Of a stretch of DNA of 61,115 bases, positions 33,125 to 42,972 are shown one piece after another (within the stretch, counting starts at the first letter, position 1; each line of letters starts with the position of its first letter). The DNA lies in assembly GCA_002708445.1 (NCBI GenBank), contig PAOB01000054.1, forward strand, positions 1-61,115, written 5' to 3'. Both the position numbers and the translations under genes were made by a program. Source of the DNA: Candidatus Arcticimaribacter sp. (GTDB taxonomy: Bacteria > Bacteroidota > Bacteroidia > Flavobacteriales > Flavobacteriaceae). A model generated the notes under the pieces. That model was not told the DNA's origin. It searched no databases and saw only the letters and a program-made list of their open reading frames with translations.

Positions 33125-33827
33125 TTATTTGTAGGGTTTACTCCAATAAATACTGAGGTGAACTAATAAAAAAGTTGGACCTAGCCAAATTATCAGCTTT
33201 GGAACCTCAAAAGGAAAATTTTTGACGTTTACAACAATAAAACCAGTTAATGCAGCAATGTATTTACCCATCATCCGTCCAATATGAATGAGCTCTAATA
33301 GTTTGCTTTTTTTTTACCTAAATAATTTCTAAAATCCATTCTAACATTGATCAGTCCAATAAGACCAAAAACCAACATTAATATTCCAAGTTGTTCGGAA
33401 TAATAAATTTAGTAACTTCCTTTTCCTATGAAATAGCAACCACTCAATAACATACCTAGGGTTAAAAACCAATCAATAAAGGCAGGTTTTTGCCCTTTTC
33501 CCAATAGGCGTAAGCGCATGTAACGATCACCAGTTCCTACAAGATACACAGTTAAGACCCCTACAATAAACAAAAGTACATTAGGATGAATAAGAGCCAC
33601 AATTAATGAAGAAATCCCAGTGTTTACCATAAAAAAGACAAATAATCTTCCAATTTGACGGTGTTGTTTTCACCTTTTTTTCGGATGATATTTATCGTTC
33701 CAAGAGCATGACCCGAGAAACCCGAAATGATATCAATAATCAAAGTAATTTGAAAAAGTAGCTTTAAGGTTAACTTAAATAAGATCGAGATATTTAGGTA
33801 AAAGATGATCCAAACTACAAAAAACAA
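33125..33827 (-). pseudogene. Broken multi-span membrane protein gene (two frameshifts, one stop)
   Basis: Three minus-strand frames joined in order give one membrane protein of about 230 aa. The first part is ...SGFSGHALGTINIIRKKGEN. A one-base deletion near 33660-33668 is needed to continue as HRQIGRLFVFFMVNTGISSL... through RYMRLRLLGKGQKPAFIDW to GKGSY. A TAA stop follows at 33409-33411, then EQLGILMLVFGLIGLINVRMDF. A second one-base deletion in a T9 run (33307-33315) precedes LELIHIGRMMGKYIAALTGF and a normal stop at 33125. The intact form is a flavobacterial multi-helix hypothetical family (DUF2306-like); function is unknown. Confidence 0.78.
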
Positions 33828-33875
33828 TCAATATTTGAGAGAATACAAGAAGTTTGTTTTCTGCTTTCAAAAACA

Positions 33876-35009
33876 CTATTGAACAAAAGCAAGCCATTGT
33901 TTCACAAAGGACTTCCAACTGTATTTTTCCTTGCTTTTATTGATGTTTTCAGTTGCTTTCAAAAGTTTTTCGGGAGCCAAAAGGGATGCTATTTTACTCG
34001 ATAAATCTAAAGGATTTAGATCACTAATTTCGCCAGTCTGATCCATCTGAATAGGTGTTTTAAGACCAGTTAAATCTGTAACAGCAATTGGAGTTTGATA
34101 ATAATAGGCAAGTGGAGTAATCCCACTTTGGGTTGCTGTTTTGTATGGTTGAACGATAACGTCTGTAGCACAAAAATAATCTCGAGCAACTTCAAAAGGC
34201 ACAAATTTATTTACGATTCGAACTCTAGAATCAAGACCTAATTTCTTTATTTGACTTCGATATTTTTCAATTTTGTCATAAAACTCCCCAACGATTAAAA
34301 GCTCGGTTTTGGAATCGAACAATGGATTTTTTGCCATGGCATCAATAAGTAAATCTAGGCCTTTGTATGGGCGAATCAATCCAAAAAATAATAAGAAAGG
34401 TGTTTCGGATTTGAGTTTTAATTTTTTGCGGGCTTCTTCCTTTGTAATTGGTCTTGGTAGATCTGTTGAAATTGGGTGAAAACCCTTATTTGTTGGCAGT
34501 TTTACATCCTTAATTATTTCTGAATGAACCGCTTCTGAAAATGTGGTCATCAAATGCATTGAATCAGAAAAATAACGATTAAACATCCTATCCCAGGGTT
34601 TTGGTTCATGAGGTTTCCAATTATCTACAAGGGCGACTTTTTTAATGGAAGGTTTTAGATTTCTTGCAATATTTCCCAATACTGGAGCTAAAAATGGAGT
34701 CCAATACCTAAAAACCACTACTTCTGGATTTTGATCATTGATGTTGGTTGCAATTTTTTTCCAGTTAAAAGGATTGTAAGCATGAATTTTGCGATGGATT
34801 GGAAAAGAAAATTCTTTTTTCGAAGTTTCGTATTGTGTTTTTCCAGGAAATATAATGCTGGGGTACAGCTTTGTATAAGTCCAAAGCTCAAATGAAATGT
34901 TTTGATTGAGAAGCTCTGTTGCAAAGGCATGATTTGTATCTGCAATTCCCCCTCTAAAGGGATGTGCAGGACCCAATAGAATAAGGTTTAATTTTTCTTT
35001 GGGGGTCAT
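33876..35009 (-). CDS. Glycosyltransferase family 4-type protein
   Basis: The 377-aa protein has the GT-B fold of GT4 enzymes: an N-terminal domain with LLGPAHPFRGGIADTN (donor/acceptor glycine loop) and a C-terminal nucleotide-sugar domain. The latter has LLFFGLIRPYKGLDLLI near 205, TELLIVGEFYD and DVIVQPYKTATQSGITPLAYYY near 290, where an E-x7-E motif is replaced by a looser version. It likely adds sugars to lipid or surface glycans. Its start codon directly abuts the stop of the sterol desaturase-like gene, so the two are co-translated. Confidence 0.88.
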   Translation of the reverse strand: MTPKEKLNLILLGPAHPFRGGIADTNHAFATELLNQNISFELWTYTKLYPSIIFPGKTQYETSKKEFSFPIHRKIHAYNPFNWKKIATNINDQNPEVVVFRYWTPFLAPVLGNIARNLKPSIKKVALVDNWKPHEPKPWDRMFNRYFSDSMHLMTTFSEAVHSEIIKDVKLPTNKGFHPISTDLPRPITKEEARKKLKLKSETPFLLFFGLIRPYKGLDLLIDAMAKNPLFDSKTELLIVGEFYDKIEKYRSQIKKLGLDSRVRIVNKFVPFEVARDYFCATDVIVQPYKTATQSGITPLAYYYQTPIAVTDLTGLKTPIQMDQTGEISDLNPLDLSSKIASLLAPEKLLKATENINKSKEKYSWKSFVKQWLAFVQ

Positions 35010-36269
35010 TTAGTGGACTATTATGGATCGTTTGGGTAGTGTGTTTAAGATCCAAAGTGTACTTGTCAAAGTTACAGCAAAGTAAACTGTAACTCCAAAG
35101 GCAAATAAAGTGTCAATTGACCAAATTATACTTTGAGAGGGGTGCAGTAAAATACACAATCCAATCACAGATCGAGTTATTTCAAATATTACTGCCCATT
35201 TTTGACCATCCATCAATGATGTAAAACCGAAGATCGTCGTGGCAATCAGGATTCCGTAAGATACCTGAGAAAAAACATCCAAATTACTAAAGGAACTGAG
35301 GAATAAAAAGATAAAGACATTCAAACAAATAAATTGGAATAGAGCAATTATCTTGTGCTTCAAAGTGTAGTTTAGCGCATATTTTTTTTGATTATTGACA
35401 TCAATTTTTTCGATGGGAAAACGTTCGGATACGTCAGCTGGTCGCCATCCTGTTGGCATAAACCATAGTTTAATTTTATCAAACCAATTTTTGGTGTACC
35501 ATGCATCTTTAGCAAGACCCCAATTATGCTGAAAATTAATTAAAATGGGATTCCATGTTTGAACAGGTTTTAGTGTCCCATAAACACAGGGAACATCGTC
35601 CAATTCCTCCTGAAAAGTACCAAATATTCGATCCCAAATACAAAAAATTGCTGATAAGTTTTTGTCAACATACTCTGGGTTAATTGCATGATGTACTCTG
35701 TGTTGTGAGGGAGTTACAAAAATATATTCAAGCCATCCTAATTTTCCGATATGGCGGGTATGATACCAAAATTGACCAAAAAGGTGTAAGGGTGCCAAGA
35801 TTACGATAACCTTGTGAGGAATTCCAATAATTGCGGCGGGAAGTAAAAACAATGCGCCAAATCCAATCAAACTGGATATGCTTTGCCTTAGAGCACAAGC
35901 TAAATTAAATTCTTCACTGCTGTGATGAACAACATGACGATTCCAGAATACGTTGATTGAATGATTGAGTCGATGATTCCAATAACTTGAAAAATCAATA
36001 CATATGAATGCGACAAAATAAAGTAGAGAAGTTTCTTCAATTGTTGTTACGGCAAGAGTTTCTCTCAGGAAAGGATATGAAATTAGGATAATTCCAATCC
36101 CTAAAACATCTTTGATCAAATTTGTTGTTCCAGAACTTAAACTGGAGAGTGTATCCATAAATCCGTAGGTTTGTTTTTTTGTCCATACTCCATAGAGAAT
36201 TTCAATAAGAATAAGTACTAAAAAACTAGGTAGGGCAATCAATAAAACTTTCGCATAGGTTTCCATCAA
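35010..36269 (-). CDS. Sterol desaturase / fatty acid hydroxylase family protein
   Basis: The 419-aa membrane protein has histidine clusters that bind a di-iron centre: HRLNHSINVFWNRHVVHHSSEEFN near residues 98-122 and HRVHHAINPEYVDKN near 190. Several transmembrane helices surround them, and a C-terminal hydrophobic block (residues 305-410) adds more spans than the minimal family. It is expected to hydroxylate or desaturate a lipid. Coupling to the downstream glycosyltransferase suggests that the product lipid is glycosylated; that is inference. It lies 26 bases after secA. Confidence 0.9.
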   Translation of the reverse strand: MMETYAKVLLIALPSFLVLILIEILYGVWTKKQTYGFMDTLSSLSSGTTNLIKDVLGIGIILISYPFLRETLAVTTIEETSLLYFVAFICIDFSSYWNHRLNHSINVFWNRHVVHHSSEEFNLACALRQSISSLIGFGALFLLPAAIIGIPHKVIVILAPLHLFGQFWYHTRHIGKLGWLEYIFVTPSQHRVHHAINPEYVDKNLSAIFCIWDRIFGTFQEELDDVPCVYGTLKPVQTWNPILINFQHNWGLAKDAWYTKNWFDKIKLWFMPTGWRPADVSERFPIEKIDVNNQKKYALNYTLKHKIIALFQFICLNVFIFLFLSSFSNLDVFSQVSYGILIATTIFGFTSLMDGQKWAVIFEITRSVIGLCILLHPSQSIIWSIDTLFAFGVTVYFAVTLTSTLWILNTLPKRSIIVH

Positions 36270-36295
36270 CTACAAATTTTGATGAAAGTTACAAA

Positions 36296-39200
36296 TTAAT
36301 TTTTGCCTACCAATACCCATTGACCACTTGAGATAAGTTGATCTGCTTGTTTGTATTTCAAAACTTTGCTCTCACCATTTTGAACATTCTTAATTGTAAC
36401 TCGATCATTGCGTCCAATTTTTGGTAATTCTCTTACAACAGTTTCAATGGTTTGTTGTGATCTTTGACCTGCATTTGCTCCGATTGAACGACTTTTTTCC
36501 GCCAATTCCTCAGTATTCAAGACATCATCTTTGGTGGTTTTTAATTTGTCTTTTCTGTTGGAACGTTTTGCTTCTTGTATTCTAGTATTTTCATTTGACG
36601 GTATCGAACCTTTTAGTAAGAAAGATAATACTTCTTTGTTCAAACGCGCCATCATACCTCTAAACAACTCAAATGCTTCAAATTTGTAGATTAGTAAGGG
36701 ATCTTTTTGTTCGTGGACAGCTAATTGAACAGACTGTTTCAATTCATCCATTTTACGCAAATGATTTTTCCAAGTTTCATCTAGTAAAGCTAGAGTGATG
36801 TTGCGTTCAAAATCTTCGATCAAATTTTTCCCCTTACTGTTGTAAGCAGATTCTAGATGAGTTACAACATTAAGTGTTTTGTTGCCATCTGTGAAAGGGA
36901 CTACTATTTTTTCATATTTATTATTGGGATTTTCATAAACCTGCTTGATGACTGGAAAGGTTAATGTTGCATTAATTTCAGTTTTTTGCTGGTAATATTG
37001 ATAGACAGTTTCATACAATTTGTTGGTCAATTCTCTTTCAGTCATTGAAGAAAATTCTTCTTCTAGAACGGGAGCTGTGATTGAAAAATTACTAATAATT
37101 TCAAATTCAAAATTTTTAAAATCGTCAGTTTGTTTGTTGTTTAAAACGATTTCTTCACAAACTTCAAACAACATATTTGCAATATCAACTTTTAAACGAT
37201 CTCCCTGCAAAGCATGTCTTCTTCTTTTGTAGATTACCTCACGTTGGGCATTCATGACATCATCGTACTCTAAGAGTCGTTTTCGAATTCCAAAGTTGTT
37301 TTCTTCTACTTTCTTTTGTGCACGCTCAATGGATTTTGTCATCATGGAGTGTTGAATTACCTCACCCTCTTCTAGTCCCATACGATCCATTACTTTGGCC
37401 ACACGATCTGATCCAAACAAACGCATTAGGTTGTCTTCTAAGGAGACAAAAAATTGTGAGCTTCCAGGATCTCCTTGTCTTCCAGAACGACCTCTTAGCT
37501 GTCGGTCAACTCTTCTAGAGTCGTGTCTTTCTGTGCCAACGATAGCAAGCCCACCAGATGCTTTCACTTCATCGGATAATTTGATGTCTGTTCCACGTCC
37601 AGCCATGTTGGTTGCGATTGTTACAATTCCGGGCTCACCAGCTTCTGCAACAATATCTGCTTCTTTTTTGTGAAGTTTTGCATTTAGGACGTTGTGGTGT
37701 ATTTTTCTAATGTTCAACATTTTACTCAAAAGCTCTGATATTTCAACGGATGTTGTACCAATCAAAACAGGTCTTCCTGCCTTGGAAAGTTTTGTAACCT
37801 CATCAATGACTGCATTGTATTTTTCTCTTTTGGTCTTGTAGATGAGATCATCTTCATCTTTTCTGGCAATGGGTCTATTGGTTGGAATTTCGACGACATC
37901 AAGTTTGTAAATTTCCCAAAATTCACCGGCTTCAGTGATCGCTGTACCTGTCATTCCAGAAAGTTTGTGGTACATTCTGAAGTAATTTTGAAGGGTAACA
38001 GTAGCAAAAGTTTGGGTGGCAGCTTCTATTTTTACATTTTCTTTGGCTTCTATTGCTTGATGTAATCCATCAGAATACCGTCTACCATCCATAATTCGTC
38101 CTGTTTGTTCATCAACAATCATGACTTTGTTATCCATGACAACATATTCTGTATCCTTTTCAAAGAGTGTGTAGGCCTTAAAAAGCTGATTCATAGTATG
38201 AATCCGTTCGCTTTTTACTCCAAAGTCTTTAAATAAAACTTCTTTTTGGGCAGCTTCTTCCTCTGATTTTAAGCCTGAATTTTCAATCTTGGCAATTTCC
38301 ATTCCAATATCTGGAAGCACAAAAAAGTTTTCTTCTTGTACACTTTTGGATAAATATTCAACTCCTTTTTCAGTTAGGTCAACTTGGTTGTTTTTTTCAT
38401 CAATTACAAAATAAAGATCAGCATCAATAATATGCATTTCTCTGTTATTGTCTTGCATGTAGTGATTTTCTGTTTTTTGAAGCAATTGCTTGATTCCTTC
38501 TTCACTCAGGAATTTGATCAAAGCTTTATTTTTTGGTAATCCTCTGTATGCTCTTAGCAAAAGGATTGCTCCTTCGGTCGTGTCACCAGCAGCGATTTTC
38601 TTTTTTGCTTCAACCAATACAGAAGTAAGCAAGGCTTTTTGTTTTGCAAATAATTCTGAAACCTTTGGTTTCAACTGATCAAATTCATGTCGATCTCCTT
38701 GGGGTACTGGACCAGAAATAATCAAAGGAGTTCTTGCATCATCAACCAAAACAGAATCTACTTCATCTACAATTGCATAGTGGTGTTTTCGTTGAACTAA
38801 ATCCTCTGGTGTGTGAGACATATTGTCTCTTAAATAATCAAAACCAAACTCGTTGTTAGTTCCGTAAGTAATATCTGCTAAATATGCTTTTCTTCTCTCA
38901 GGACTATTCGATTGATGATGATCAATACAGTCAACGGTTAATCCATGAAATTCAAATAAAGGAGCCATCCAAGCACTATCTCGTTTTGCTAAATAGTCGT
39001 TTACTGTAACCAGATGTACACCTTTTCCAGTTAAGGCATTGAGGTAAACTGGTAAAGATGCTACTAAGGTTTTACCCTCTCCAGTCTGCATTTCAGCAAT
39101 TTTCCCTTGATGTAAAGTAATCCCCCCGATTAATTGAACATCGTAATGAATCATGTCCCAAGTAATAGGCTTTCCAGCTGCATCCCATGTGTTTGCCCAC

Positions 39201-39664
39201 AAGGCGTGATCTCCTTCCAGAGTAACATAGTTTTTTTCTTGAGCAAACTCGCGGTCTTTTGCCGATGCTTTTACTTGTATTTGAGTGTTGTGAACAAATC
39301 GTCTTGATGTTTCTTTTATTACGGCAAATGCCTCGGGAAGAATTTCATTCAGACATTCCTCTGTTTCTTTCAAAGCTTTTGCTTCTAGAGCGTCGATCGT
39401 GTTGTAAAGATCTTCTCTTTGATCGATGTCTGTTAGGTTTTCTAATTCTTTTTTTAGGTCAACTATTTGCTGATCAATCGATTTTCGTGTATCGTTGACT
39501 CTATTTTTAAAATCTGAAGTTTTCTCACGCAATTCGTCGTTTGAAATTGATTCATATTCAAGTTGATTTTTTTTGATTTGGTCAACTAAGTGTTGAATCG
39601 CGCGGATATCTTTTTTCGACTTGTCGCCGACGAAAGTTTTTAATAATTTATTTAAAATACTCAT
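36296..39664 (-). CDS. secA: Preprotein translocase ATPase SecA
   Basis: The 1122-aa motor drives proteins through SecYEG. Walker A is MQTGEGKT near residue 191. [19 protein letters not shown] near 298 holds the DEAD-type Walker B. Further motifs are [18 protein letters not shown] near 670 and [10 protein letters not shown] near 700. It is about 220 residues longer than E. coli SecA because of inserts, including one around residues 330-400, as is typical of Bacteroidota. The C-terminus lacks the cysteine-rich zinc tail (it ends in GQWVLVGKN). A TAAATTTG box stands just upstream. Confidence 0.98.
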   Translation of the reverse strand: MSILNKLLKTFVGDKSKKDIRAIQHLVDQIKKNQLEYESISNDELREKTSDFKNRVNDTRKSIDQQIVDLKKELENLTDIDQREDLYNTIDALEAKALKETEECLNEILPEAFAVIKETSRRFVHNTQIQVKASAKDREFAQEKNYVTLEGDHALWANTWDAAGKPITWDMIHYDVQLIGGITLHQGKIAEMQTGEGKTLVASLPVYLNALTGKGVHLVTVNDYLAKRDSAWMAPLFEFHGLTVDCIDHHQSNSPERRKAYLADITYGTNNEFGFDYLRDNMSHTPEDLVQRKHHYAIVDEVDSVLVDDARTPLIISGPVPQGDRHEFDQLKPKVSELFAKQKALLTSVLVEAKKKIAAGDTTEGAILLLRAYRGLPKNKALIKFLSEEGIKQLLQKTENHYMQDNNREMHIIDADLYFVIDEKNNQVDLTEKGVEYLSKSVQEENFFVLPDIGMEIAKIENSGLKSEEEAAQKEVLFKDFGVKSERIHTMNQLFKAYTLFEKDTEYVVMDNKVMIVDEQTGRIMDGRRYSDGLHQAIEAKENVKIEAATQTFATVTLQNYFRMYHKLSGMTGTAITEAGEFWEIYKLDVVEIPTNRPIARKDEDDLIYKTKREKYNAVIDEVTKLSKAGRPVLIGTTSVEISELLSKMLNIRKIHHNVLNAKLHKKEADIVAEAGEPGIVTIATNMAGRGTDIKLSDEVKASGGLAIVGTERHDSRRVDRQLRGRSGRQGDPGSSQFFVSLEDNLMRLFGSDRVAKVMDRMGLEEGEVIQHSMMTKSIERAQKKVEENNFGIRKRLLEYDDVMNAQREVIYKRRRHALQGDRLKVDIANMLFEVCEEIVLNNKQTDDFKNFEFEIISNFSITAPVLEEEFSSMTERELTNKLYETVYQYYQQKTEINATLTFPVIKQVYENPNNKYEKIVVPFTDGNKTLNVVTHLESAYNSKGKNLIEDFERNITLALLDETWKNHLRKMDELKQSVQLAVHEQKDPLLIYKFEAFELFRGMMARLNKEVLSFLLKGSIPSNENTRIQEAKRSNRKDKLKTTKDDVLNTEELAEKSRSIGANAGQRSQQTIETVVRELPKIGRNDRVTIKNVQNGESKVLKYKQADQLISSGQWVLVGKN

Positions 39665-39685
39665 AGGGCTTCTAAATTAAGCAAT

Positions 39686-39693
39686 CAAATTTA
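39686..39693 (-). promoter_or_regulatory. -7 box of secA promoter
   Basis: The minus strand reads TAAATTTG, 21 bases before the secA ATG, giving a short leader. No spaced TTG was found. Confidence 0.5.
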
Positions 39694-39696
39694 AGT

Positions 39697-39721
39697 AAAA
39701 AAAAAGCCTCCGAAGAGACTT
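39697..39721 (-). terminator. Terminator of the DUF2795 gene
   Basis: On the minus strand AGTCTC-TTCG-GAGGCT forms a six-pair stem with a stable TTCG loop, followed by eight T. It isolates secA from the genes upstream. Confidence 0.85.
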
Positions 39722-39737
39722 TAGTAAGATAGTTGTT

Positions 39738-39959
39738 TTAGTATTCGTCCTCATTCCAAAGATAGTCTTCGTCAGAAGGAAAGTCTGGCCATATTTCTTC
39801 TATGGATTCATAAACGTCCCCTTCATCCTCCATTGATTGAAGGTTTTCAACAACCTCAAGTGGAGCACCCGTTCTGATAGAAAAATCAATCAATTCGTCT
39901 TTAGATGCAGGCCAAGGTGCATCGCTAAGGTAGGAAGCTAGTTCTAATGTCCAGTACAT
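39738..39959 (-). CDS. DUF2795 small acidic protein
   Basis: The 73-aa soluble protein begins MYWTLELASYLSDAPWPASK and ends in a very acidic tail (EDYLWNEDEY). The segment ASYLSDAPWPASKDELIDFSIRTGAP matches DUF2795, a small helical domain of unknown role common in flavobacteria. I take ATG 39959 as start; the frame extends to 40004 but the added residues (KNLFLQKKK) look like translated leader. It lies 52 bases after the cobalamin adenosyltransferase gene and ends at a clear terminator. Confidence 0.85.
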   Translation of the reverse strand: MYWTLELASYLSDAPWPASKDELIDFSIRTGAPLEVVENLQSMEDEGDVYESIEEIWPDFPSDEDYLWNEDEY

Positions 39960-40011
39960 GAATTTCTTTTTTTGCAAAAATAAATTTTTATGCCATACTG
40001 ACAAACTAAAT

Positions 40012-40578
40012 CTATTTTTTTTGCGGTGGAGTCCATTTTATTTCATTTATCTCTAAATCTTGAGCAAATTTTCTTGAAAGTGTAAACAGATAATCCGAAA
40101 GGCGATTGATGTAAAATACAATGACAGGGTTGATTGTGTTGATATCGTTCAACTCTGTAATAAAACGTTCAGCCCTTCTGCAAACACACCTCGCTAAGTG
40201 TGTGTTGGAAACACAAACATGACCTCCTGGAATAACAAAATTTGTTAAAGGTGGTAATTCATCAGTTATTCGATCGATCCAATTTTCTATTGTTTTAACA
40301 TCCTTTTCATTGATAACATCAATTCCAACACTTGATGGGTCATTGGAGTTATTTGCAAGTTCTGATCCAATATGCATAAGATCATTTTGAACTTTTAAAA
40401 GCTCCTGAACATGCTCTTCTTTTATGTCTTGACTTCGGATAAGCCCAATCCAACTGTTCAGTTCATCAACCGTTCCATAGGCTTTAATTCGCACATGATG
40501 TTTGGGAACCCGCTCGCCCGAAAACAGGCCTGTTGTACCATTGTCACCAGTTTTTGTGTAAACTTTACTCTTTTTCAT
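40012..40578 (-). CDS. Cob(I)alamin adenosyltransferase, PduO type
   Basis: The 188-aa enzyme transfers adenosyl from ATP to cob(I)alamin to make coenzyme B12. Conserved PduO features are the N-terminal ATP-binding KVYTKTGDNGTTGLFSGERVPK, GTVDELNSWIGL near 35, and the helix LARCVCRRAERFI near 130 with the key Arg and Glu. FYINRLSDYLFTLSRKFA follows near 155. Length is normal. Its start lies inside the end of a 49-aa membrane peptide gene (14-base overlap). Confidence 0.95.
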   Translation of the reverse strand: MKKSKVYTKTGDNGTTGLFSGERVPKHHVRIKAYGTVDELNSWIGLIRSQDIKEEHVQELLKVQNDLMHIGSELANNSNDPSSVGIDVINEKDVKTIENWIDRITDELPPLTNFVIPGGHVCVSNTHLARCVCRRAERFITELNDINTINPVIVFYINRLSDYLFTLSRKFAQDLEINEIKWTPPQKK

Positions 40579-40714
40579 TTGCCTTCTCCTTTTTTCTTTG
40601 TTGATAGCGTCTACGATAGCTCATTCTCTTGCTTACTTTCCTCTTGAACAAAAACTTTCGGATCAATAAATAACCCACCACAAGCAATAAAAGTTTTAGA
40701 ATATTATCGTTCAT
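40565..40714 (-). CDS. 49-aa single-span membrane protein with basic tail
   Basis: ATG 40714 opens a 49-codon frame. A hydrophobic helix (ILKLLLLVVGYLLI) is followed by a very basic stretch (RKFLFKRKVSKRMSYRRRYQQRKKEK). This resembles the small flavobacterial membrane proteins of the DUF4834 kind, though I cannot confirm the family. It ends inside the cobalamin adenosyltransferase gene with a 14-base overlap, implying translational coupling. Its function is unknown; a basic tail beside the membrane could bind nucleic acid or lipid head groups. Confidence 0.6.
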   Translation of the reverse strand: MNDNILKLLLLVVGYLLIRKFLFKRKVSKRMSYRRRYQQRKKEKANEKE

Positions 40715-40747
40715 CTGTGCAAAATTACTCGTTTTAGAAGAGTTAGC

Positions 40748-41209
40748 TTAAAAAATTTTAAGAAAAAATGATTCTGTACGCTGTTGAAATCGATGTATCA
40801 CAATTCCATAAAAGAAAAAGTCCAGATACACGTATTTGTTTTTTGAAACAAAAGAATTCCAATTTTTTCTTTGTTGGTGTAAGTTGTTAATCAGAGTTAT
40901 GTGAGGTTTTTTTTCATGTTCAAATTCTTCAATCCACTCGATTAATGTCTTGCTTTCGTGAAAATTTAATTCTGGTTTTTCAATACGAAATTCAAGAACG
41001 GATTGATCGATAAAACTTTGAAGTTGTTTTGTAATATACTGGTAAAAAAACGCTTTATTTTGGTTGCTCAAAGGTAGCTTTCGAATACTTTTCCAATTGC
41101 TATTGTAAAAGCAACTACATACTAGTGCATACAAATAAGGGGAGTGAACGCCGTGTTGATTCGTTACTTTTAATTTAAAAAACAAGTATTTAACATACAA
41201 TAGAATCAT
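40748..41209 (-). CDS. Internally shortened methyltransferase-family protein (153 aa)
   Basis: The N-terminus (KVTNQHGVHSPYLYALVCSCFY) and the C-terminus (FFYGIVIHRFQQRTESFFLKIF) both match a flavobacterial SAM-dependent methyltransferase family of roughly 250 aa. The middle is missing about 100 residues, including the glycine-rich SAM-binding loop and the acidic catalytic strand. The frame is intact and overlaps lnt by 4 bases, so it is probably translated. It may be a non-catalytic remnant or a new binding protein. Family recall is from memory and needs a search. Confidence 0.6.
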   Translation of the reverse strand: MILLYVKYLFFKLKVTNQHGVHSPYLYALVCSCFYNSNWKSIRKLPLSNQNKAFFYQYITKQLQSFIDQSVLEFRIEKPELNFHESKTLIEWIEEFEHEKKPHITLINNLHQQRKNWNSFVSKNKYVYLDFFFYGIVIHRFQQRTESFFLKIF

Positions 41210-42804
41210 TTTTTTCTAAAAATTTTAGTCAACGCATACATCAAAATCAACAAGAAAGCATAAAGTGAAAATTGAGCAATTAAATCTCCAAACCGAGTGT
41301 AAAATGTCAACTTATTATTAAGACCAACAGCTCCTTTTAAACTTCCTTTTTTATTGTATTCAAGAGAGTTTACAATCTCTCCTTTCATATTGATAAAAGC
41401 ACTGATTCCCGTATTAGCACTTCGTGCGATGAATCTTCTGTTTTCAATAGCCCGAAGTCGAGCATAACTTAACAGTTGCTTGTGACCCTGGGTATTCCCC
41501 CACCAAGCATCGTTAGTTAATATTGAGAAAAATTGCGCTCCGTTCTTGGCATATTCGGTAACAAATTCCCCGTAAATCGACTCATAGCAAATAATAGGGG
41601 CAGTTTGAGTTCCATGAATAGAATGACTAAAAACTGAACGTTCTTCCTGTATTGCCCGGCTTGAGACAGTTCCTCCTAAATCTAACATAAACTCTCCTAA
41701 AAGTGGCTTAAAAAAACTTTTGTAAGGCATGTTTTCAACCCCAACAACTAATTTGGATTTGTGATAGATCTGGGTTTTTTTATTGGGAGCTATTTGTACA
41801 GCTGAGTTGTAAAAATCAACCCAAAATAACTCTTGAATTTTATTTGCCGTTGGGCTAGGTTCATTTTTAGTTCTGTAAACTCTGTAAAATTGAGCTCCTG
41901 TCAAAAGATTCAATTTTGAGTATTTCCTGATTTGATTTTCAAGGGATTTGTTAAATGGATTGTTTTGAAAAGTTTCCAAATCAAAACCACTCCCTGATGC
42001 AAAATAAGTTTCAGGAGCAAGAAGGTAATCTGTTTCATTTGAAATTTCTTTTTCAGATATTTCAAACATTAAATCTTTAAAATCTTGATTTTCTAAAGCA
42101 TATTTTTTTTTATAGGGATCAATATTGGGTTGAAGTAAAACTATTTCAGTTTTAGCCTCAGGTTCTTCTGTATTGGTGTAAATGACTAATGATAATACTA
42201 TTGGGAGTGCAATTCCTAATAAACCTGGAACACATTTTTTGATCAATTTTTTAAGAGAACGATCTTTCTCATGAGCTTGATAACAACTTAAGAAAAAGAA
42301 ATTGAGGGCCAATACCCAAAGTGTTCCTCCAAAAACACCAGTGTATTCATACCATTGAATCCAATAGATGTTTTCCGAAAAAGCATTTCCTAGGTTCAAC
42401 CATGGCCATGAGAAATCCCAAAAGAGATGAAATTTTTCAAATGAAATCCAGAGGGCGATAAAAAAAACCGCAGAAAGGGTTTTTGAAAGGTGTTTTAATG
42501 ACCAGTGGTAAAAAGTAATTAGTATAGCATAGAAACTACTGTTACATAAAATAGCAAAGATGGCTCCAAATACCGATGAATTGTAAATCCACCAAGTTGT
42601 AGATATGTTCCAAATGAGAAAGGCCAGATAGGAGTAGCCAAAAACAATTTTATTTTTATTCTCAGAAGAGGAGATCCGGGTACTTTGAACAAAGTTGAGC
42701 AAGGGAATCAAAGCAATAAATAAAACTATTGGTAAACCGTAGGTTGGCCAACCCAAACTCAATAGTATGCCGGTAATAAAAATGAGTACAAGTTTACGCT
42801 TCAA
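41206..42804 (-). CDS. lnt: Apolipoprotein N-acyltransferase
   Basis: The 532-aa inner-membrane enzyme adds the third acyl chain to lipoproteins. The N-terminal half has about six transmembrane helices. The C-terminal half is a nitrilase-like domain with catalytic Glu in LLAPETYFASG near 260, Lys in HKSKLVVGVENMPY near 350, and Cys in PIICYESIYGEF near 402. A final helix (LYAFLLILMYALTKIF) anchors the end. Its presence agrees with the many lipoproteins in this window. It overlaps the shortened methyltransferase-like gene by 4 bases. Confidence 0.95.
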   Translation of the reverse strand: MKRKLVLIFITGILLSLGWPTYGLPIVLFIALIPLLNFVQSTRISSSENKNKIVFGYSYLAFLIWNISTTWWIYNSSVFGAIFAILCNSSFYAILITFYHWSLKHLSKTLSAVFFIALWISFEKFHLFWDFSWPWLNLGNAFSENIYWIQWYEYTGVFGGTLWVLALNFFFLSCYQAHEKDRSLKKLIKKCVPGLLGIALPIVLSLVIYTNTEEPEAKTEIVLLQPNIDPYKKKYALENQDFKDLMFEISEKEISNETDYLLAPETYFASGSGFDLETFQNNPFNKSLENQIRKYSKLNLLTGAQFYRVYRTKNEPSPTANKIQELFWVDFYNSAVQIAPNKKTQIYHKSKLVVGVENMPYKSFFKPLLGEFMLDLGGTVSSRAIQEERSVFSHSIHGTQTAPIICYESIYGEFVTEYAKNGAQFFSILTNDAWWGNTQGHKQLLSYARLRAIENRRFIARSANTGISAFINMKGEIVNSLEYNKKGSLKGAVGLNNKLTFYTRFGDLIAQFSLYAFLLILMYALTKIFRKK

Positions 42805-42924
42805 AATAAAAATTTGGCAAAAGTTAAATTTTAATTTTTAAATACAAATCTCTTTGGATCATTTTTTTAGTTCAAAATTCTAAATAAAGAAATAATATTA
42901 TTAGAAATTAAACTTAAGATAAGG

Positions 42925-42955
42925 TTGAAAACTTAGTTTAAAACTATTATTTTCG
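42925..42955 (+). promoter_or_regulatory. Promoter of pssA
   Basis: TTG (42925-42927), 20 bases, then TATTTTCG (42948-42955), one mismatch from TAnnTTTG. It lies 17 bases before the ATG. Confidence 0.5.
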
Positions 42956-42972
42956 TTCAATATTTTATTATT

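Noticed and set aside
33624-33827. Separate 67-aa membrane protein gene
   Set aside because: Its product is the N-terminal part of the broken membrane-protein gene; its last 16 residues are out-of-frame translation after the first deletion.
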